DNA of 36,507 nucleotides from Lachnospiraceae bacterium (GCA_015056795.1 SVFO01000020.1:31607-68113); one strand, 5' to 3'; positions 24,371 through 33,128 are shown, counted from the first letter of the stretch. Numbers and translations: made by a program. Notes: generated from the letters alone by a model not told the origin.

Positions 24371-26718
24371 ATGAGCATGATTTATTAGATGCCGTCGGCG
24401 AAATCGATGAAAAGTATATTAACAATGCGGCGAAGCTTCCCGCAAAGCAAAATAAAGGCGGACAGAAGAAGCGCAGCCGGAATGGATGGGTGGCAATTGC
24501 GGCAGGACTAGCTGCGGCAGTGGCCGTTACCGTTGGGATTGCCATCAGCATGAGAAATCCGTCATCGGATGACATTAATGAAACCTTATCTGCAAAGGGG
24601 TCGCAGACATCCACGGAGAACCCCGACGGAAATCCGAATACCGAAGCAGGAAAGCAGGGAGTGCCCGATCGAGTTGCCATTTATGTTGATTATGAGGACA
24701 CGGAGGTATCCTATCATCCGTCCGTTGCGGCTTATAAGGCCAATGCAGACCTTAGCAACGTAAAGGATGTGGACAGATATTATTTGTACAAGGATCAAAA
24801 GGAGAAGCTGGCAGAAAATAATTTTGTCGTTGTAGAAGGCCAGAGTGCAGAATTTTTTGATATCTACGAAGGCAATCGCTATGGACTGATTCCAAGCTTT
24901 ATCACTTCAGATTCCATGATGCACACCTATCACCTCTATTTTGCGATGCTGCAAAAGAAGACGGAAAAACAGTCTCTTTATGGCGCCGTCGAAAGAATGA
25001 CCTCCAGGATGCTGGAGGACTCCAAGAAGCAGTATGAAACGCTGAAGGGAAGTGAATGGGAGGAGGCTGCAAGGCTGAATGTTGCTTACTTTAGCATTGC
25101 TTCCAGGTTGCTGGAAACGAAGGAGCAGATACCGGATTACGTAAAGGACGTTGTGGAGAAAGAGCTTGAGAAGATCATGGCAGCGGAAGGGATTGAATGG
25201 TCGCTGATCATGGATAACTATGAGGATTATTCCCAATATAAGCCCAGAGGTTATTATGACGGAGATGCGCAGCTGGAACGGTATTTCCGTGCGATGATGC
25301 TCTACGGGCACTTAAATTACGCGCAGACCTCTGAAACCATGAATCGCTGTGCACTTCTTTTGACGCTGGCCTTGAAGGAGGACGAGGCGGGTAAAAAGGA
25401 ATGGGGGGACGTCTATGACGTAACGGCATTCTTTGTTGGACAGAGCGACGACCTGACCTTTTATGAGTACCTTCCCGTGATCGACAAGGCCTATGGTGAG
25501 ACGGCAACGGTGAAGGAACTGATTGGAAATCAAAAGGCTTTCCAGAACTATCTGGATGGCATTCGTGAGCTTCGTGCACCGCAGATCAATTCCGTGGTCT
25601 TTGAGGAATCTTCCGTAAAGACGGACAGACGTGAGGAAGCGAAGGGCTTCCGCTTTATGGGACAGCGCTTTACGCTGGACGCCGCCGTATTTACGCAGCT
25701 CACCTATAATCAGGTTGATGAAGCGGCTGATACAAGCAAGAGAATGCTTCCTGACGGACTTGACGTGGCGGCTGCATTTGGCAGTGACCTTGCATTGGAA
25801 ATTCTGATCGAGAAGGGCAATGACCGGTTCCCGAATTTCCTGGAGCAGATGCAGCTGGTTCGCAGTAAGGTTCAAAAGCTCACGGATTATTGGTCTTCCT
25901 CACTGTATGGCGGTTGGTTATATACCCTGTTGCCGCTTCTGGAGGAGAAGGGGGAGGGATATCCTTCCTTCATGACGAATGAGAACTGGCAGAAGAAGAG
26001 CATTGAGGGCTTCCTTGGAAGCTGGACGGAGCTTAAGCATGACACGATTCTTTATGCAAAGCAGATGATGGCGGAGATGGGCGGCGCTGACATCGATGAA
26101 TATGATGACAGAGGCTATGTAGAGCCGCAGCCAGAGCTTTACGCAAGACTTTATGCATTGACCAAGACGACGATCGAGGGCTTGGAAAAGAGAGGCTATC
26201 TTGGGCCGGAGGAGAAGGAAGGCCTTGAGAGACTTGGAGAAATCGCGAAGAGATTGCGCGATATGTCCGTGAAGGAGCTTCAAAATGAGACGCTGACGGA
26301 TGAGGAATATGATTTCATTCGTGAGTATGGCGGAGCCCTAGAGCACCTTTGGTATGAAACCGTTAAGGATGAGGCGAACAATCGCTATGCCGATGCGGCA
26401 GAGTTCCCGATGGCCATCGTGGCTGACGTGGCAACGGATCCCAACGGCGTTTGTCTGGAGGAAGCCATCGGCGGTGCGGCCAGAATCTATGTCATCTTCC
26501 CAATTGACGGAGAGCTGCACATTGGTATCGGCGGCGTATTCAATTACTATCAGTTTGTACAGCCGATCTCTGACAGGCTGACGGATAAGGAATGGCGCAT
26601 TAAGCTTGGCATGCAGATGGGCGACGACGAGATGTATCATTGGGAAAGCATTGCGGGTCCTGAATGGACGGATTCCTACAGAAATTATTGGAAAGATAAT
26701 TATAGTGAATATGAATAA
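24367..26718 (+). CDS. Membrane-anchored DUF3160 protein with anti-sigma-like N-terminus
   Basis: 783 residues. Residues 1-42 are cytoplasmic and start MNEHDLLDAVGEIDEKYI, which resembles the short N-termini of clostridial anti-sigma proteins encoded after ECF genes. One membrane segment lies at about 43-62 and is followed by a Ser/Asn/Pro linker. The rest (about 100-775) is a DUF3160 domain, mostly helical, with GLIPSFITSDSMMHTYHLYF near its start. The overlap with the sigma gene (4 nt) and the topology suggest that the external domain senses a signal and the N-terminus holds the sigma factor. DUF3160 has no established activity that I know of. Confidence 0.82.
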   Translation: MNEHDLLDAVGEIDEKYINNAAKLPAKQNKGGQKKRSRNGWVAIAAGLAAAVAVTVGIAISMRNPSSDDINETLSAKGSQTSTENPDGNPNTEAGKQGVPDRVAIYVDYEDTEVSYHPSVAAYKANADLSNVKDVDRYYLYKDQKEKLAENNFVVVEGQSAEFFDIYEGNRYGLIPSFITSDSMMHTYHLYFAMLQKKTEKQSLYGAVERMTSRMLEDSKKQYETLKGSEWEEAARLNVAYFSIASRLLETKEQIPDYVKDVVEKELEKIMAAEGIEWSLIMDNYEDYSQYKPRGYYDGDAQLERYFRAMMLYGHLNYAQTSETMNRCALLLTLALKEDEAGKKEWGDVYDVTAFFVGQSDDLTFYEYLPVIDKAYGETATVKELIGNQKAFQNYLDGIRELRAPQINSVVFEESSVKTDRREEAKGFRFMGQRFTLDAAVFTQLTYNQVDEAADTSKRMLPDGLDVAAAFGSDLALEILIEKGNDRFPNFLEQMQLVRSKVQKLTDYWSSSLYGGWLYTLLPLLEEKGEGYPSFMTNENWQKKSIEGFLGSWTELKHDTILYAKQMMAEMGGADIDEYDDRGYVEPQPELYARLYALTKTTIEGLEKRGYLGPEEKEGLERLGEIAKRLRDMSVKELQNETLTDEEYDFIREYGGALEHLWYETVKDEANNRYADAAEFPMAIVADVATDPNGVCLEEAIGGAARIYVIFPIDGELHIGIGGVFNYYQFVQPISDRLTDKEWRIKLGMQMGDDEMYHWESIAGPEWTDSYRNYWKDNYSEYE

Positions 26719-27346
26719 GAAGGGTAGAAAACTCCTTAAAATCATAGGAATTTGCATTGGGGTGGTGGCGATTGTAACGATCGCCACCTACCTTTTATGG
26801 TGGTATGGATGTTTTTTGCCGAGGTGGATCATATGGAACTGCGACGGTGCGAGCTTTGGCGAGGGCTATGTCGCGCTGGAAGGACGGAGGGTTACGCTGC
26901 GGGTTGGCGGGGAGACAGACCGCGGGAATGCGGCAGAAGAAGACGGGGATGCTGGCTACGGGAATGCGGCGACGGCAGGCAGAAAAACGGGAACGGTCGT
27001 CTGGAAGACGCAGGGAGATTGGTTCGTTCAGGACCTTGTCATTAAGGACATTGACAGGGACGGGCAGGAGGAACTGATTCTGCTCGTCTGGAAGCATGGA
27101 AGCTATGGGGAGCACATGCCGTTTTGGGTTGAGAAAAACGACAAGGCGCTGAAGCAGCATATATTTATTTATAAATTTGAGGCAAAGCGGGAGTCAAAAA
27201 TACGAGCCATTTGGATGTCCTCGCAGATCGAATACGAGATCACGGACATTTCCTCAGGAGAGGGAAGCTATTTAAATGTCACGGATCGCACGGGAAATAC
27301 AAGGGTTTGGATGTGGAGAGAGTTTGGATTAAAGCTGGTTCAGTAG
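26711..27346 (+). CDS. Membrane-anchored protein with a DxDxDG calcium-type loop
   Basis: 211 residues from the ATG at 26711, which overlaps the DUF3160 stop by 8 nt; an upstream ATG in the same frame lies deep inside that gene. One membrane segment (about 9-31) is followed by an extracytoplasmic beta-rich domain with DIDRDGQEELILLVW, the FG-GAP/integrin-like calcium loop. It ends shortly after a WMWREFG segment. A stretch at about 60-85 is low-complexity (Gly, Ala, Asp). There is no clear ribosome site, so translation is probably coupled. Function is unknown; a partner of the DUF3160 protein is inferred. Confidence 0.65.
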   Translation: MNKKGRKLLKIIGICIGVVAIVTIATYLLWWYGCFLPRWIIWNCDGASFGEGYVALEGRRVTLRVGGETDRGNAAEEDGDAGYGNAATAGRKTGTVVWKTQGDWFVQDLVIKDIDRDGQEELILLVWKHGSYGEHMPFWVEKNDKALKQHIFIYKFEAKRESKIRAIWMSSQIEYEITDISSGEGSYLNVTDRTGNTRVWMWREFGLKLVQ

Positions 27347-27358
27347 AATAAAAGGAAT

Positions 27359-27391
27359 CTAAAAACATCAATCGAAGGGTTGATGTTTTTA
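27359..27391 (+). terminator. Intrinsic terminator of the ECF unit
   Basis: AAAAACATCAA (27361-27371) pairs perfectly with TTGATGTTTTT (27380-27390) over an eight-base loop, 14 nt after the stop. Confidence 0.88.
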
Positions 27392-27395
27392 AATT

Positions 27396-27433
27396 CTTAA
27401 TTTCCCTTAAGAATTACCTTCATAAATTCTTAA
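27396..27433. promoter_or_regulatory. Phased CTTAA repeats, candidate regulator box
   Basis: CTTAA occurs at 27396, 27406 and 27429 with a degenerate copy CTTCA at 27418, so the spacings are 10, 12 and 11 bp. The last copy abuts the -35 box. Helical-turn phasing of short direct repeats is typical of OmpR/PhoB-type regulators. Confidence 0.4.
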
Positions 27434-27434
27434 A

Positions 27435-27463
27435 TTGCGGATTGACTAGGCACGTCTTATAAT
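27435..27463 (+). promoter_or_regulatory. Promoter of the glycopolymer unit
   Basis: TTGCGG (27435-27440) and TATAAT (27458-27463) are separated by 17 bp. A TTGACT in the spacer is too close to the -10 to be the -35. A small hairpin (GAAAGCC 27507-27513 with GGCTTTC 27520-27526) lies just before the first start codon, which has no clear ribosome site. Confidence 0.65.
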
Positions 27464-27535
27464 GAGAATGGTAAGTAAACGTTATGGAATCTCTGTTCGT
27501 GAGGAAGAAAGCCATAAGCGGCTTTCAGGCAGAAT

Positions 27536-28942
27536 ATGATAAAAGACAATCAGAAAGTTTTTAATCGATTGCTGGTAGTGATTGATGCCATAATCACGGC
27601 TGTCTCGTTGATCCTGGGCTATGTCCTGAAGTTTTACGTTTTACAGAATGGACCAGGGCCTGGCGTTCTACCGCTTCGGGATTATATTTCACTGCTGGTG
27701 TTTATCATCCCTGGATATGTTTTGGTTTATTATCAAGTCGGAGTGTATACGCCGAAGCGCACCGTGCGCCGAAGATTGGAGATTTTCGACATCATCAAGG
27801 CGAATACCTTCGGCATGGCCGCATTGATCATCGTGATTTACCTGGTGATGCGGGAGCTGCCCTATGCCAGATCCGTGCTGGCATTGTTTTATGTCCTGAA
27901 CTGTTTTTCAACGGGGCTTTCCAGAATTCTTCTTCGAAGAAGCCTGCAGTCGATCAGGAAAAAGGGCTACAACGTAAAGCACATTCTTTTGGTCGGGTAT
28001 TCGAGGGCGGCAGAGGAGTATGTCAATCGCATCATGGAGAACCCGCAATGGGGCTACGCCGTCAGCGGTTTCTTGGATGATCACGTGCCCGTAGGAACCT
28101 TGTATAAAGGAATTCCCGTAAAGGCGACGATCGAAGCCCTGCCAGAGATGCTGGAGAAAAATGACTGGGATGAGGTCGCAATCACGCTTTCCCTAAGGGA
28201 TTATGATTATCTGGGCGAGATCGTAGGCATCTGCGAAAAGTCTGGCGTGCACACAAAGTTTATCCCTGATTACAACAGTCTGATTCCGACGAGGCCCTAT
28301 ACGGAGGACCTGATGGGATTGCCCGTGATCAACATTCGTTACGTACCGCTGACGAACACGGGAAATGCGTTTATCAAGCGTGCCGCTGATATTTTTGGTT
28401 CCTTGTTTGGCATTTTGATTACTTCGCCGATCATGCTGTTTTGTGCCATCATGGTAAAGCTGACGAGTCCAGGGCCGATCATTTTCAAGCAGGAGCGCGT
28501 AGGCCTTCACAATAAGCCGTTTTACATGTACAAGTTCCGAAGCATGGCGCAGCAGGCACCGTCGGAGGAGAAAAAGGCATGGACGACGAAGGATGATCCC
28601 AGGGTGACAAGGTTTGGAAGGATCATGAGGAAAACCAGCCTGGACGAGCTTCCCCAGCTGTTTAACATCCTAAAAGGGGACATGAGTCTGGTAGGGCCGA
28701 GACCGGAACGACCTCAGTTTGTTGAGAAGTTTAAGGAGGAAATCCCAAGGTACATGGTAAAGCATCAGGTGCGGCCAGGACTGACGGGATGGGCACAGGT
28801 GAATGGGTATCGAGGAGATACGTCCATTCGAAAGAGAATTGAGCACGACATCTACTATATCGAGAATTGGACCATATGGTTCGACATAAAGATCATCATT
28901 ATGACGTTCTTTACGGGATTTATAAACAAAAACGCATATTAG
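27536..28942 (+). CDS. Undecaprenyl-phosphate sugar phosphotransferase (WcaJ/CpsE type)
   Basis: 468 residues. Four N-terminal membrane segments (about 10-115) are followed by a Rossmann-like domain (HILLVGYSRAAEEYVNRI), then a membrane hairpin and the catalytic domain from about 278. That domain contains KRAADIFG, PIIFKQERVG, MYKFRSM, the DELPQLFNILKGDMSLVGPRPE signature and RPGLTGWAQVNG. The family transfers a sugar-1-phosphate from a UDP-sugar to undecaprenyl phosphate, the first step of exopolysaccharide or capsule repeat-unit synthesis. No flippase or polymerase is seen in the window. LCP and GT2 genes follow. Confidence 0.94.
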   Translation: MIKDNQKVFNRLLVVIDAIITAVSLILGYVLKFYVLQNGPGPGVLPLRDYISLLVFIIPGYVLVYYQVGVYTPKRTVRRRLEIFDIIKANTFGMAALIIVIYLVMRELPYARSVLALFYVLNCFSTGLSRILLRRSLQSIRKKGYNVKHILLVGYSRAAEEYVNRIMENPQWGYAVSGFLDDHVPVGTLYKGIPVKATIEALPEMLEKNDWDEVAITLSLRDYDYLGEIVGICEKSGVHTKFIPDYNSLIPTRPYTEDLMGLPVINIRYVPLTNTGNAFIKRAADIFGSLFGILITSPIMLFCAIMVKLTSPGPIIFKQERVGLHNKPFYMYKFRSMAQQAPSEEKKAWTTKDDPRVTRFGRIMRKTSLDELPQLFNILKGDMSLVGPRPERPQFVEKFKEEIPRYMVKHQVRPGLTGWAQVNGYRGDTSIRKRIEHDIYYIENWTIWFDIKIIIMTFFTGFINKNAY

Positions 28943-28990
28943 CGTGCATTGGCGCGTGAGAATAAGCAATTTATTATGGGAGAAAAGAGA

Positions 28991-30112
28991 ATGGCTAGGA
29001 ACGGTAGAAAAAGAAGTAGTACGACGAAAATTGTAATTTTTATGGTGGAGCTGATTGTTGTGGCTTTGCTTGGCGTGGCTTGCTATATTGTGGTGAGAGC
29101 GTTCGGCAGCGACCCTGAGAACGAAGGCATCAGCATTGTTAAGCTGGAGGAGGAAGAACTGAAGATCGCTGAAGAGGTAAAGCAGAGTACGGTGATGAAG
29201 GGCTATATGAACATCGCATTGTTCGGCGTTGACATCAGCCGTGAGAAGAAGAACGACAGCGGAACGACGGTATCCCTGTTGCCTGCAAATGACCTTCGCA
29301 GAAGTGGTCTTTTGAAGGGCTTTCGAAGCGACACCATGATGATCGCCAGCATCAATTTGGACAATGGCGACATCAAGCTGGTCAGCCTGCTTCGTGATAC
29401 CTTCTTGAATACTGGTGACAATTATAGCAAGTGTAATGCGGCATATTCCAAGGGCGGTGCGGAAGCAGCTGTAAAGATGATGAACACCAACCTTGACATG
29501 AACATTGAGAATTTCGTAACAGTTAGCTATTGGGCTCTGGTAGGCGTCATTGATGCGCTGGGCGGCGTTGACATCGACGTTGACAGCAAGGAGCTGGTAC
29601 ACCTGAACAACTATGGTATTTGTATCGGACAGACCATGGACAAGGTATACAAGAAAGTGGCAAGCCCTGGATATCAGCACTTAAACGGCATGCAGGCAGC
29701 AGCTTATTGCCGTATCCGTTACGTAGGTAATGACTTTGCACGTACCGCTCGTCAGAGAGAGGTCATCAAGGCCATCGAGACCGAGGCAAAGAAGGCAGAC
29801 ATCAATACGCTTTTGGATGCATTTAATGCCGTTCAGTCCGACATTTACACCAGCCTTCAGACGGATACCATTACGACTCTGATCAGCCATATCGCTGAGT
29901 ATAGACTGGTGGACGAAGGCACCATGTTCCCTCAGGAGGACAATCTTAGCGTAAAGAACATGGGCGCTAAGGGTAGCTGTGTCGTACCCGAGGATCTGGA
30001 GAGCAACGTTAAGTGGCTTCATGAGTACCTGTTTGGTGACAAGGATTACAACGTAACGAGTACCGTAAAGGAATACAGCAAGTATATTAAGAACTATTCT
30101 TCAAAATATTAG
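28991..30112 (+). CDS. LytR-CpsA-Psr (LCP) family glycopolymer ligase
   Basis: 373 residues from the ATG at 28991 (GGGAG 8 nt upstream); an open extension to 28949 has no ribosome site. A basic N-terminus and one membrane segment (about 12-35) precede the LCP domain (about 75-310). Its conserved blocks are NIALFGVD, FRSDTMMIASINLDNGDIKLVSLLRD, the ALGGVDIDV strand and AAAYCRIRYVGNDFARTARQREV, whose Arg and Asp residues bind pyrophosphate lipid. LCP enzymes move glycopolymers from undecaprenyl carrier to peptidoglycan or protein outside the membrane. It fits the phosphotransferase upstream. Confidence 0.93.
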   Translation: MARNGRKRSSTTKIVIFMVELIVVALLGVACYIVVRAFGSDPENEGISIVKLEEEELKIAEEVKQSTVMKGYMNIALFGVDISREKKNDSGTTVSLLPANDLRRSGLLKGFRSDTMMIASINLDNGDIKLVSLLRDTFLNTGDNYSKCNAAYSKGGAEAAVKMMNTNLDMNIENFVTVSYWALVGVIDALGGVDIDVDSKELVHLNNYGICIGQTMDKVYKKVASPGYQHLNGMQAAAYCRIRYVGNDFARTARQREVIKAIETEAKKADINTLLDAFNAVQSDIYTSLQTDTITTLISHIAEYRLVDEGTMFPQEDNLSVKNMGAKGSCVVPEDLESNVKWLHEYLFGDKDYNVTSTVKEYSKYIKNYSSKY

Positions 30113-30133
30113 GATTGATTATAGCGAGACAAT

Positions 30134-31057
30134 ATGAAGATCGATGTAATTATACCAACCTATCGGCCCAGTGAGCAATTATTTGAACTCCTGGGCCGTC
30201 TTGCAACTCAGAGCGTACCCGTGCATCGGGTGATTCTGATGAATACGGAAAAATCCTATTTTGACGGGTTGACGAGGGACATGAATTTTGAGGAGACATA
30301 TCCCTTTGTCACGACGTATCATCTTTCGAAAAAGGAATTTGATCACGGCGGAACCCGTCATCTTGGCGTGCAAAAATCCGATGCAGACATTTTTGTCATG
30401 CTGACGCAGGATGCCATGCCGGCGGATCAGAACCTCATTGAACATTTGACGAAGCATTTGTCTGGAAAGGTTGCCGTGGCGTATGGCAGGCAGCTCCCGA
30501 GGCGCGATTGTGGCGTTCTCGAAAGGATTTCGCGGCAGTTTAATTATCCTGATCAGTCCGTGATTAAGAGTGCAGAGGACCTTCAGAGGCTGGGCATTAA
30601 GACCTTTTTCTGTTCTAACGTGTGTGCAGCATACCGCAGGGATGTCTATGAGCAGCTAGGCGGATTTGTAAGGCATACGATTTTTAATGAGGACATGATT
30701 TATGCAGGAACGGCCATTCAAAAGGGCTGGCAGGTTTCCTATGAGGCGGAGGCACTGGTCGTGCACTCTCATAATTATACCTGCATGCAGCAGTTCCATC
30801 GGAATTTTGACCTTGGCGTGTCGCAGGCGGAGCATCCGGAAATCTTTGGCATTGTGAAGTCGGAGTCCGAGGGCAAGAAGCTTGTAAGGTCCACGGTCAA
30901 GGCTTTAAAGGATCGCGGACAGATTGGGAAAATCCCGTATTTCTTTCTGCAATGTGCCTTTAAGTACGCGGGATATCTATTAGGAAAACGGTATCGAAAG
31001 CTACCGAAATGGGTGATTTTGCTGGCATCGGACAACAAGCAGTATTGGAAAAAATAA
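30134..31057 (+). CDS. Family 2 glycosyltransferase, rhamnosyltransferase-like
   Basis: 307 residues. The GT-A fold starts MKIDVIIPTYRPSEQL. The motifs KKEFDHGGTRHLG and MLTQDAMP are those of the RfbF-like rhamnosyltransferase group, and FCSNVCAAYRRDVYEQLGGF with NEDMIYAG provides the acceptor and catalytic-base region. The C-terminus is amphipathic and basic, suitable for membrane contact. It starts 22 nt after the LCP gene in the same transcript and probably adds a sugar to the lipid-linked intermediate. Donor identity is inferred. Confidence 0.88.
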   Translation: MKIDVIIPTYRPSEQLFELLGRLATQSVPVHRVILMNTEKSYFDGLTRDMNFEETYPFVTTYHLSKKEFDHGGTRHLGVQKSDADIFVMLTQDAMPADQNLIEHLTKHLSGKVAVAYGRQLPRRDCGVLERISRQFNYPDQSVIKSAEDLQRLGIKTFFCSNVCAAYRRDVYEQLGGFVRHTIFNEDMIYAGTAIQKGWQVSYEAEALVVHSHNYTCMQQFHRNFDLGVSQAEHPEIFGIVKSESEGKKLVRSTVKALKDRGQIGKIPYFFLQCAFKYAGYLLGKRYRKLPKWVILLASDNKQYWKK

Positions 31058-31058
31058 A

Positions 31059-31109
31059 ACACAATTAACACAAAAAGGACACAAAAAGAACACAATTCAA
31101 CTCTATACT
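31059..31109 (+). promoter_or_regulatory. Phased ACACAA repeats and promoter of htrA
   Basis: ACACAA occurs at 31059, 31068, 31079 and 31090 (steps of 9, 11 and 11 bp). A -10 TATACT lies at 31104-31109, but the -35 position is ACAAAA, a poor match that overlaps the repeats. This is the layout of a promoter activated by an OmpR-type regulator. In Bacillus the CssRS pair controls htrA, so an analogous system is plausible. Confidence 0.55.
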
Positions 31110-31174
31110 GAGTCCATAAGCAGAAGGGAAAAGGATTCCTTTCCAAAGTAAGAACAGGAAAAGGGGTATGAGAC

Positions 31175-32830
31175 ATGAGCGACAACAATCAGTATTCAGG
31201 AATGAATTTTGATCCAATGACGGGTGAGAGACTTCGCCCTGCAGAAGGTGAGAACCAGGCAAATGCGGGCGACGCTGCAGAGCTGGCGCATGAGTTCCGG
31301 ACGATCATCAACGATGCTGCGGCGAAGATGCAAGAGAGCCAGGCTTCGGAGCAGATGCAGGGAAACCGGATTTCGGAGCAGGTGCAGGGGGCGCAGACGA
31401 GGACGGACCTATCTTCGGAGCAGGCGCAAACGACCCAGGCGGAAGCAGGCAATCGGCAGTATTTTGATCGCGTCAGCGAAAGCATGGCTAGAGATACAAG
31501 AGATCCCTGGGCAGAGTTTTATGCGCAGGAGGATGCTAAACAGGCAAAGAAGCAGGAGCGTAAGGCGAAGAAGCTGGAGAAGAAGGCAATGCGTAAGTCG
31601 AAGCGCGGCGGATTCTTAAAGAGAGCACTAGCAGCAGCCATCCTTGCAGTCATCTTTGGCGGCGTCGCAGGCGGCACCTTCTATGGCTTCTGTTATTTCA
31701 CGGGTGTCTGGGATAAAAATGTCAGCACGACTCCCGTGGCAATTGAATCACAGGAGTTAAAGCAGCAGATCACGGACATTTCCCAGAGCGCGGGCAGTCA
31801 GGAAATCCGGATGGCAAACTCCGATAATATCCAGCTGGTTACCACCGATATGTCTGACATGGTTCAGGAGGTTGTTCCCGCAATGGTAACGATCCTAAAC
31901 ACGGGTGAGAAGGAATATGATTTCTGGGGAAGACCCTATACGCCGCAGTCTGGCGGAACAGGTGTCATCATCGGCGAGAATGATACCGAGCTGCTGATCG
32001 TGACGAACCATCACGTGGCAGAGGATGCAGAGCAAATTGACATAACGTTCGTGGACGACACAACCGTACAGGCGCATGTTAAAGGCATGGACGCTGACAT
32101 GGATCTCGCCGTTTTGTCCGTAGCCCTCAAGGATATTTCAGAGGAGACGAAGAGCAAGATCGCGATCGCAAAGATCGGCGACAGCGACAGCCTAAAGCTG
32201 GGTCAGCCCGCGGTTGTCATCGGTAATGCACTGGGCTATGGCATTTCCGTAACGGATGGCGTCATCAGCGCATTGAACCGTGAGATGACGACGGAGGACG
32301 GAAACACGGGTACCTTTATCCAGACGGATGCAGCGATCAACCATGGTAATTCGGGTGGTGCGCTGGTAAACATCAAGGGTGAATTGATCGGTATCGTATC
32401 CAGTAAGCTTCAGGGAACGAGTGTTGAGGGCATGGGCTATGCCATCCCCATCAGTGCTGCAAGTCCCATCATCAAGGAGCTGATGGAGTATCAGACGAGA
32501 ACGGAAATTGTTTCGGAAGAGGAACAGGGTTATCTTGGAGTACAGCTGCAGACGGTAACGGATGAAGCTAGCCAGTTCTATGGAATGCCTAGCGGCGGTT
32601 ATGTTTATAATGTCATTGAAGGAAGCGGCGCTGAAAAGGCAGGCATCAGAAAGGGTGACGTTGTTACAAAGATAGAAAAGCAGAAGGTTTCTTCGAATGC
32701 GGATGCCAGAAAGATTCTGCAGTACTACAAGCAGGGCGAAGAGGTTACAGTATCCTTCGAGCGTATGGAGAATGGTGAGTACGTAAAGCATGAGGTAACC
32801 ATTGTTCTCGGAGCAGCCTCCACAAAATAA
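31175..32830 (+). CDS. HtrA/DegP-like membrane-anchored serine protease
   Basis: 551 residues. It has a long cytoplasmic N-terminus (about 1-148) with SEQ-rich low-complexity repeats and a Lys-rich segment, and one membrane helix (about 150-172). The trypsin-like domain carries the catalytic triad H280 (TNHHVAE), D310 (DMDLAVL) and S393 (GNSGGAL). A PDZ domain (about 450-540) has YLGVQLQ and SGAEKAGIRKGDVV. It degrades or refolds damaged secreted proteins. The N-terminal extension is longer than in most Gram-positive HtrA proteins. It has its own promoter and terminator. Confidence 0.95.
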   Translation: MSDNNQYSGMNFDPMTGERLRPAEGENQANAGDAAELAHEFRTIINDAAAKMQESQASEQMQGNRISEQVQGAQTRTDLSSEQAQTTQAEAGNRQYFDRVSESMARDTRDPWAEFYAQEDAKQAKKQERKAKKLEKKAMRKSKRGGFLKRALAAAILAVIFGGVAGGTFYGFCYFTGVWDKNVSTTPVAIESQELKQQITDISQSAGSQEIRMANSDNIQLVTTDMSDMVQEVVPAMVTILNTGEKEYDFWGRPYTPQSGGTGVIIGENDTELLIVTNHHVAEDAEQIDITFVDDTTVQAHVKGMDADMDLAVLSVALKDISEETKSKIAIAKIGDSDSLKLGQPAVVIGNALGYGISVTDGVISALNREMTTEDGNTGTFIQTDAAINHGNSGGALVNIKGELIGIVSSKLQGTSVEGMGYAIPISAASPIIKELMEYQTRTEIVSEEEQGYLGVQLQTVTDEASQFYGMPSGGYVYNVIEGSGAEKAGIRKGDVVTKIEKQKVSSNADARKILQYYKQGEEVTVSFERMENGEYVKHEVTIVLGAASTK

Positions 32831-32845
32831 CATAGTTATTTCTTG

Positions 32846-32878
32846 GGACACGCGAGTTTACACTCACGTGTCCTTTTA
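32846..32878 (+). terminator. Intrinsic terminator of htrA
   Basis: GGACACG (32846-32852) pairs with CGTGTCC (32867-32873), extended by GAGT/ACTC with a bulge, and TTTTA follows. It starts 16 nt after the stop. Confidence 0.85.
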
Positions 32879-32891
32879 TGTAGCGAGGCAG

Positions 32892-32997
32892 GAAACCAAG
32901 CGACTGCGAAGCAGGCATTTGGTTTCAACCGAGCGTACACGAAATAAAATCGGAAGCTGCGAAGCAGCGACAGATGCCGAAGGCAGCGGGATTTTAT
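32892..32997. repeat. Nested hairpins with TGCGAAGCA-type cores
   Basis: Structure A: GAAACCAA (32892-32899) pairs with TTGGTTTC (32919-32926) around CTGC-GAA-GCAG. Structure B: ATAAAATC (32944-32951) pairs with GATTTTAT (32990-32997) around two small hairpins, GCTGC-GAA-GCAGC and TGCC-GAA-GGCA, a three-way junction. A third CTGCGAAGCGG hairpin is at 33078-33090. GCGAAGC forms a very stable mini-hairpin in DNA and RNA. There is no open frame here. It is probably a dispersed intergenic element. Confidence 0.6.
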
Positions 32998-33024
32998 GAG
33001 TGTTACATTTCACCTTACTCGATC

Positions 33025-33053
33025 TTTAAATGTGAACAATGTTATGATACAAT
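33025..33053 (+). promoter_or_regulatory. Weak promoter of the GH3 gene
   Basis: TTTAAA (33025-33030) and TACAAT (33048-33053) are separated by 17 bp. The third GCGAAGC hairpin (33078-33090) would lie in the leader. AAGGAGG is present just before the GTG start. Confidence 0.45.
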
Positions 33054-33128
33054 AAAACATGCAGTGGAAAACAAGCGGCTGCGAAGCGGCGGTCGATAGA
33101 GTAGTCATAGAACAAGGAGGGTTATCGC

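Noticed and set aside
28670..29680. A 336-codon minus-strand open frame
   Set aside because: It runs antisense across the phosphotransferase and LCP genes, both clearly real.
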